DNA of 64,000 nucleotides from Hexactinellida sp. DTS-2022 (Eukaryota > Porifera > Hexactinellida), in contig JAPNXP010000002.1 in assembly GCA_028753945.1 (NCBI GenBank), positions 14,949,624 to 15,013,623 of the forward strand, written 5' to 3'. The notes under the pieces were generated by a model. It worked only from the letters and a program-made list of their open reading frames with translations. It did not search any database and was not told the DNA's origin. Shown piece after piece: positions 62,843-64,000 of this stretch (positions are counted from its first letter, which is position 1; each line of letters begins with the position of its first letter). Both the position numbers and the translations under genes were made by a program.

Positions 62843-63106
62843 TACAGTAAACTCCCGTTATAACGAACAGTAGTTATACAATATTCCCCTCGGATAAAGT
62901 AATTGATTTTCAGTCGAAACCAGTTTTTCTAACTAACTTTAAGAAATTCTAATTTTGTTTTATTTTCAATCAATTTATTCTAACTATCGGATATTATTAC
63001 TTTATTTCCATGCAAAGAATTGGTTAGAGAAAACCGGTTTCGACTGTATTCTGCTTATAACGAATGAATGGTCCCTTGGATTTTGATATAACGAGAGTTC
63101 AGTGTA
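62843..63106. repeat. B-family MITE with a nested F-family MITE, between METTL3 and the fucosyltransferase-like gene
   Basis: The outer ends are TACAGTAAACTCCCGTTATA and ATAACGAGAGTTCAGTGTA (family B). Inside, 62919-63049 starts CAGTCGAAACCAGTTTTTCT and ends AAAACCGGTTTCGACTG (family F). A half F copy lies at 31345-31440. Confidence 0.75.
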
Positions 63107-63142
63107 TAGCACTTTAATTGTCCAATGTTTCAAAATAAATAT

Positions 63143-64000
63143 CTATTTTTTGAAGTGCCCTGCCCACACGAAGTAATATCCGTTTGTGAACACGCCGTCT
63201 CTTTTCGGGAGTTCATCCCTCATTCTGAGAATCAGATTCGTGAAAGTAGATCGAATAGACGGTACGAAAGCCTCGGCTTTGGCGCACACAATCTGTTCGG
63301 ACATACCCTCAATGTCCCTCTTACTCTCCCCTGTGTCCCCGAGGGTGAACAGAGAGTCCAGATTCTGTCGGAACACAAGTGTGTATCCGGCCTCTCTAAA
63401 CGCGTTAAAAAATGTCAGATTAACTTCGTCAGTAGACACGTAGAGAGGAAGTATAGGAGGGATATTAAATTCATTCCTGACTCTGTTCAGCCAGAATTCA
63501 GCCCTGTACTTCCCAAACCTATCATTTCTCCTCACATGCACCGCATTGTACCCCAGGGGGTGCTCAGACCGCAGGAACTGTACCACGCCCTCTCCCACCC
63601 CAGATATCTGCGGACTGTACCGCACCGACTTAGATAGCCAGCCCTGCGCTAACACGGCTGCCTCTCGATCTAGAAACCGGACGTCAATACCGAACAGAGT
63701 GCCCTCTTCGAAGTACACAATATCCTCAGTAGCATTATACAGCTCGTCAAGCAGGAATCTAACAAACGGTGTCTTGTCTCCTCTCGCCCTTCTCTCTCTC
63801 TCTTCGCGACATTTGTTCAGCCAGTCGGACATAACATGGAACATCTGTCCGGACAACATTTCCCTCTCAGCCTCGCTCCTGGGTCTCCTGTCCATCCAAA
63901 ACCCGTACCCCGGGCTGTGGCAAACCCTACGCCAACTGAGTCCAGAGTTCCTATTCACAAACTCTACGTGACTCCCAACACTGGCCTGTACCCCTATCAG
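63143..64000 (-). CDS. O-fucosyltransferase-like protein, 3' part, cut by the window edge
   Basis: An open frame enters from the right edge and stops at 63143; ~285 C-terminal residues are visible and no start can be assigned. Motifs are NAVHVRRNDRFGKY (the HxRR nucleotide-sugar motif of the GT65/GT68/GT23 fucosyltransferase group), LPLYVSTDE, and a C-terminal CAKAEAFVPSIRSTFTNLILRMR resembling the Ser/Thr-Phe loop that closes the GDP-fucose site. It could be a protein O-fucosyltransferase relative acting in ER/Golgi; the acceptor is unknown and FUT8-like (GT23) cannot be excluded. Neither signal anchor nor N-terminal half is in view. It lies on the same strand as METTL3, 407 bp away. Confidence 0.65.
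   Translation of the reverse strand: MIGVQASVGSHVEFVNRNSGLSWRRVCHSPGYGFWMDRRPRSEAEREMLSGQMFHVMSDWLNKCREERERRARGDKTPFVRFLLDELYNATEDIVYFEEGTLFGIDVRFLDREAAVLAQGWLSKSVRYSPQISGVGEGVVQFLRSEHPLGYNAVHVRRNDRFGKYRAEFWLNRVRNEFNIPPILPLYVSTDEVNLTFFNAFREAGYTLVFRQNLDSLFTLGDTGESKRDIEGMSEQIVCAKAEAFVPSIRSTFTNLILRMRDELPKRDGVFTNGYYFVWAGHFKK

Overview
The window is nuclear DNA from an AT-rich, intron-rich animal. The introns are spliceosomal GT-AG, mostly 50-600 bp, and the gene set is metazoan: RB1CC1/FIP200, CNOT10, CDC23, METTL3, EIF3H, MYLIP/IDOL, ZNFX1, ARH1-type ADP-ribosyl hydrolases, an SVOP-like carrier and a FAM166-type ciliary protein. Short intergenic spaces and compact genes suggest a small-genome invertebrate, possibly an early-branching one such as a sponge or placozoan. 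I cannot fix the phylum from sequence alone. All gene calls come from reading translated exons and recalling the families; no search was run.

Layout. 1-6.3 kb: a four-exon divergent Rho-like GTPase with degenerate nucleotide-binding motifs, then a single-exon bHLH factor. 6.5-13.4 kb (-): an intronless ZNFX1-like helicase. 13.7-15.6 kb (-): ribosomal protein uL30 (RPL7). 16.1-28.3 kb (-): RB1CC1/FIP200, with the N-terminal ubiquitin-like domain and the C-terminal claw both recognisable. 29.4-32.1 kb (-): EIF3H. 32.5-34.1 kb (-): RIDA. 34.36-34.9 kb: a 15-bp minisatellite that reads as 35 consecutive perfect p53-family half-sites upstream of RIDA. 35.0-40.8 kb (-): two tandem ARH1-like genes with homogenised cores and unrelated tails. 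41.2-44.3 kb: a PX-domain gene (-), a FAM166-like gene (+) and a C6orf120-like secreted protein (-). 44.6-49.2 kb (-): CNOT10. 49.5-50.8 kb (-): MYLIP-like E3 ligase. 51.4-60.8 kb (-): CDC23/APC8, whose third intron (6.9 kb) holds two near-identical SVOP-like transporter genes in inverted orientation plus a truncated third copy. 61.1-62.7 kb (-): the catalytic end of METTL3 with an apparent frameshift. 63.1 kb to the right edge (-): the 3' part of an O-fucosyltransferase-like gene.

Intergenic DNA and introns are filled with 100-300 bp non-autonomous DNA transposons. At least ten families share TA-CAGT...ACTG-TA termini, as expected for pogo/Tigger-type Tc1/mariner MITEs. There are also hAT-like MITEs (some nested in the former), palindromic foldback elements and short satellites. 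No tRNA, rRNA, CRISPR or prokaryotic feature was seen.

Functionally the window is a run of housekeeping genes: translation (RPL7, EIF3H), mRNA decay (CNOT10), m6A writing (METTL3), autophagy initiation (FIP200), cell cycle (CDC23) and ubiquitination (MYLIP). Around them sit fast-evolving accessory genes: the pseudo-GTPase, the ARH1 pair and the nested carriers.
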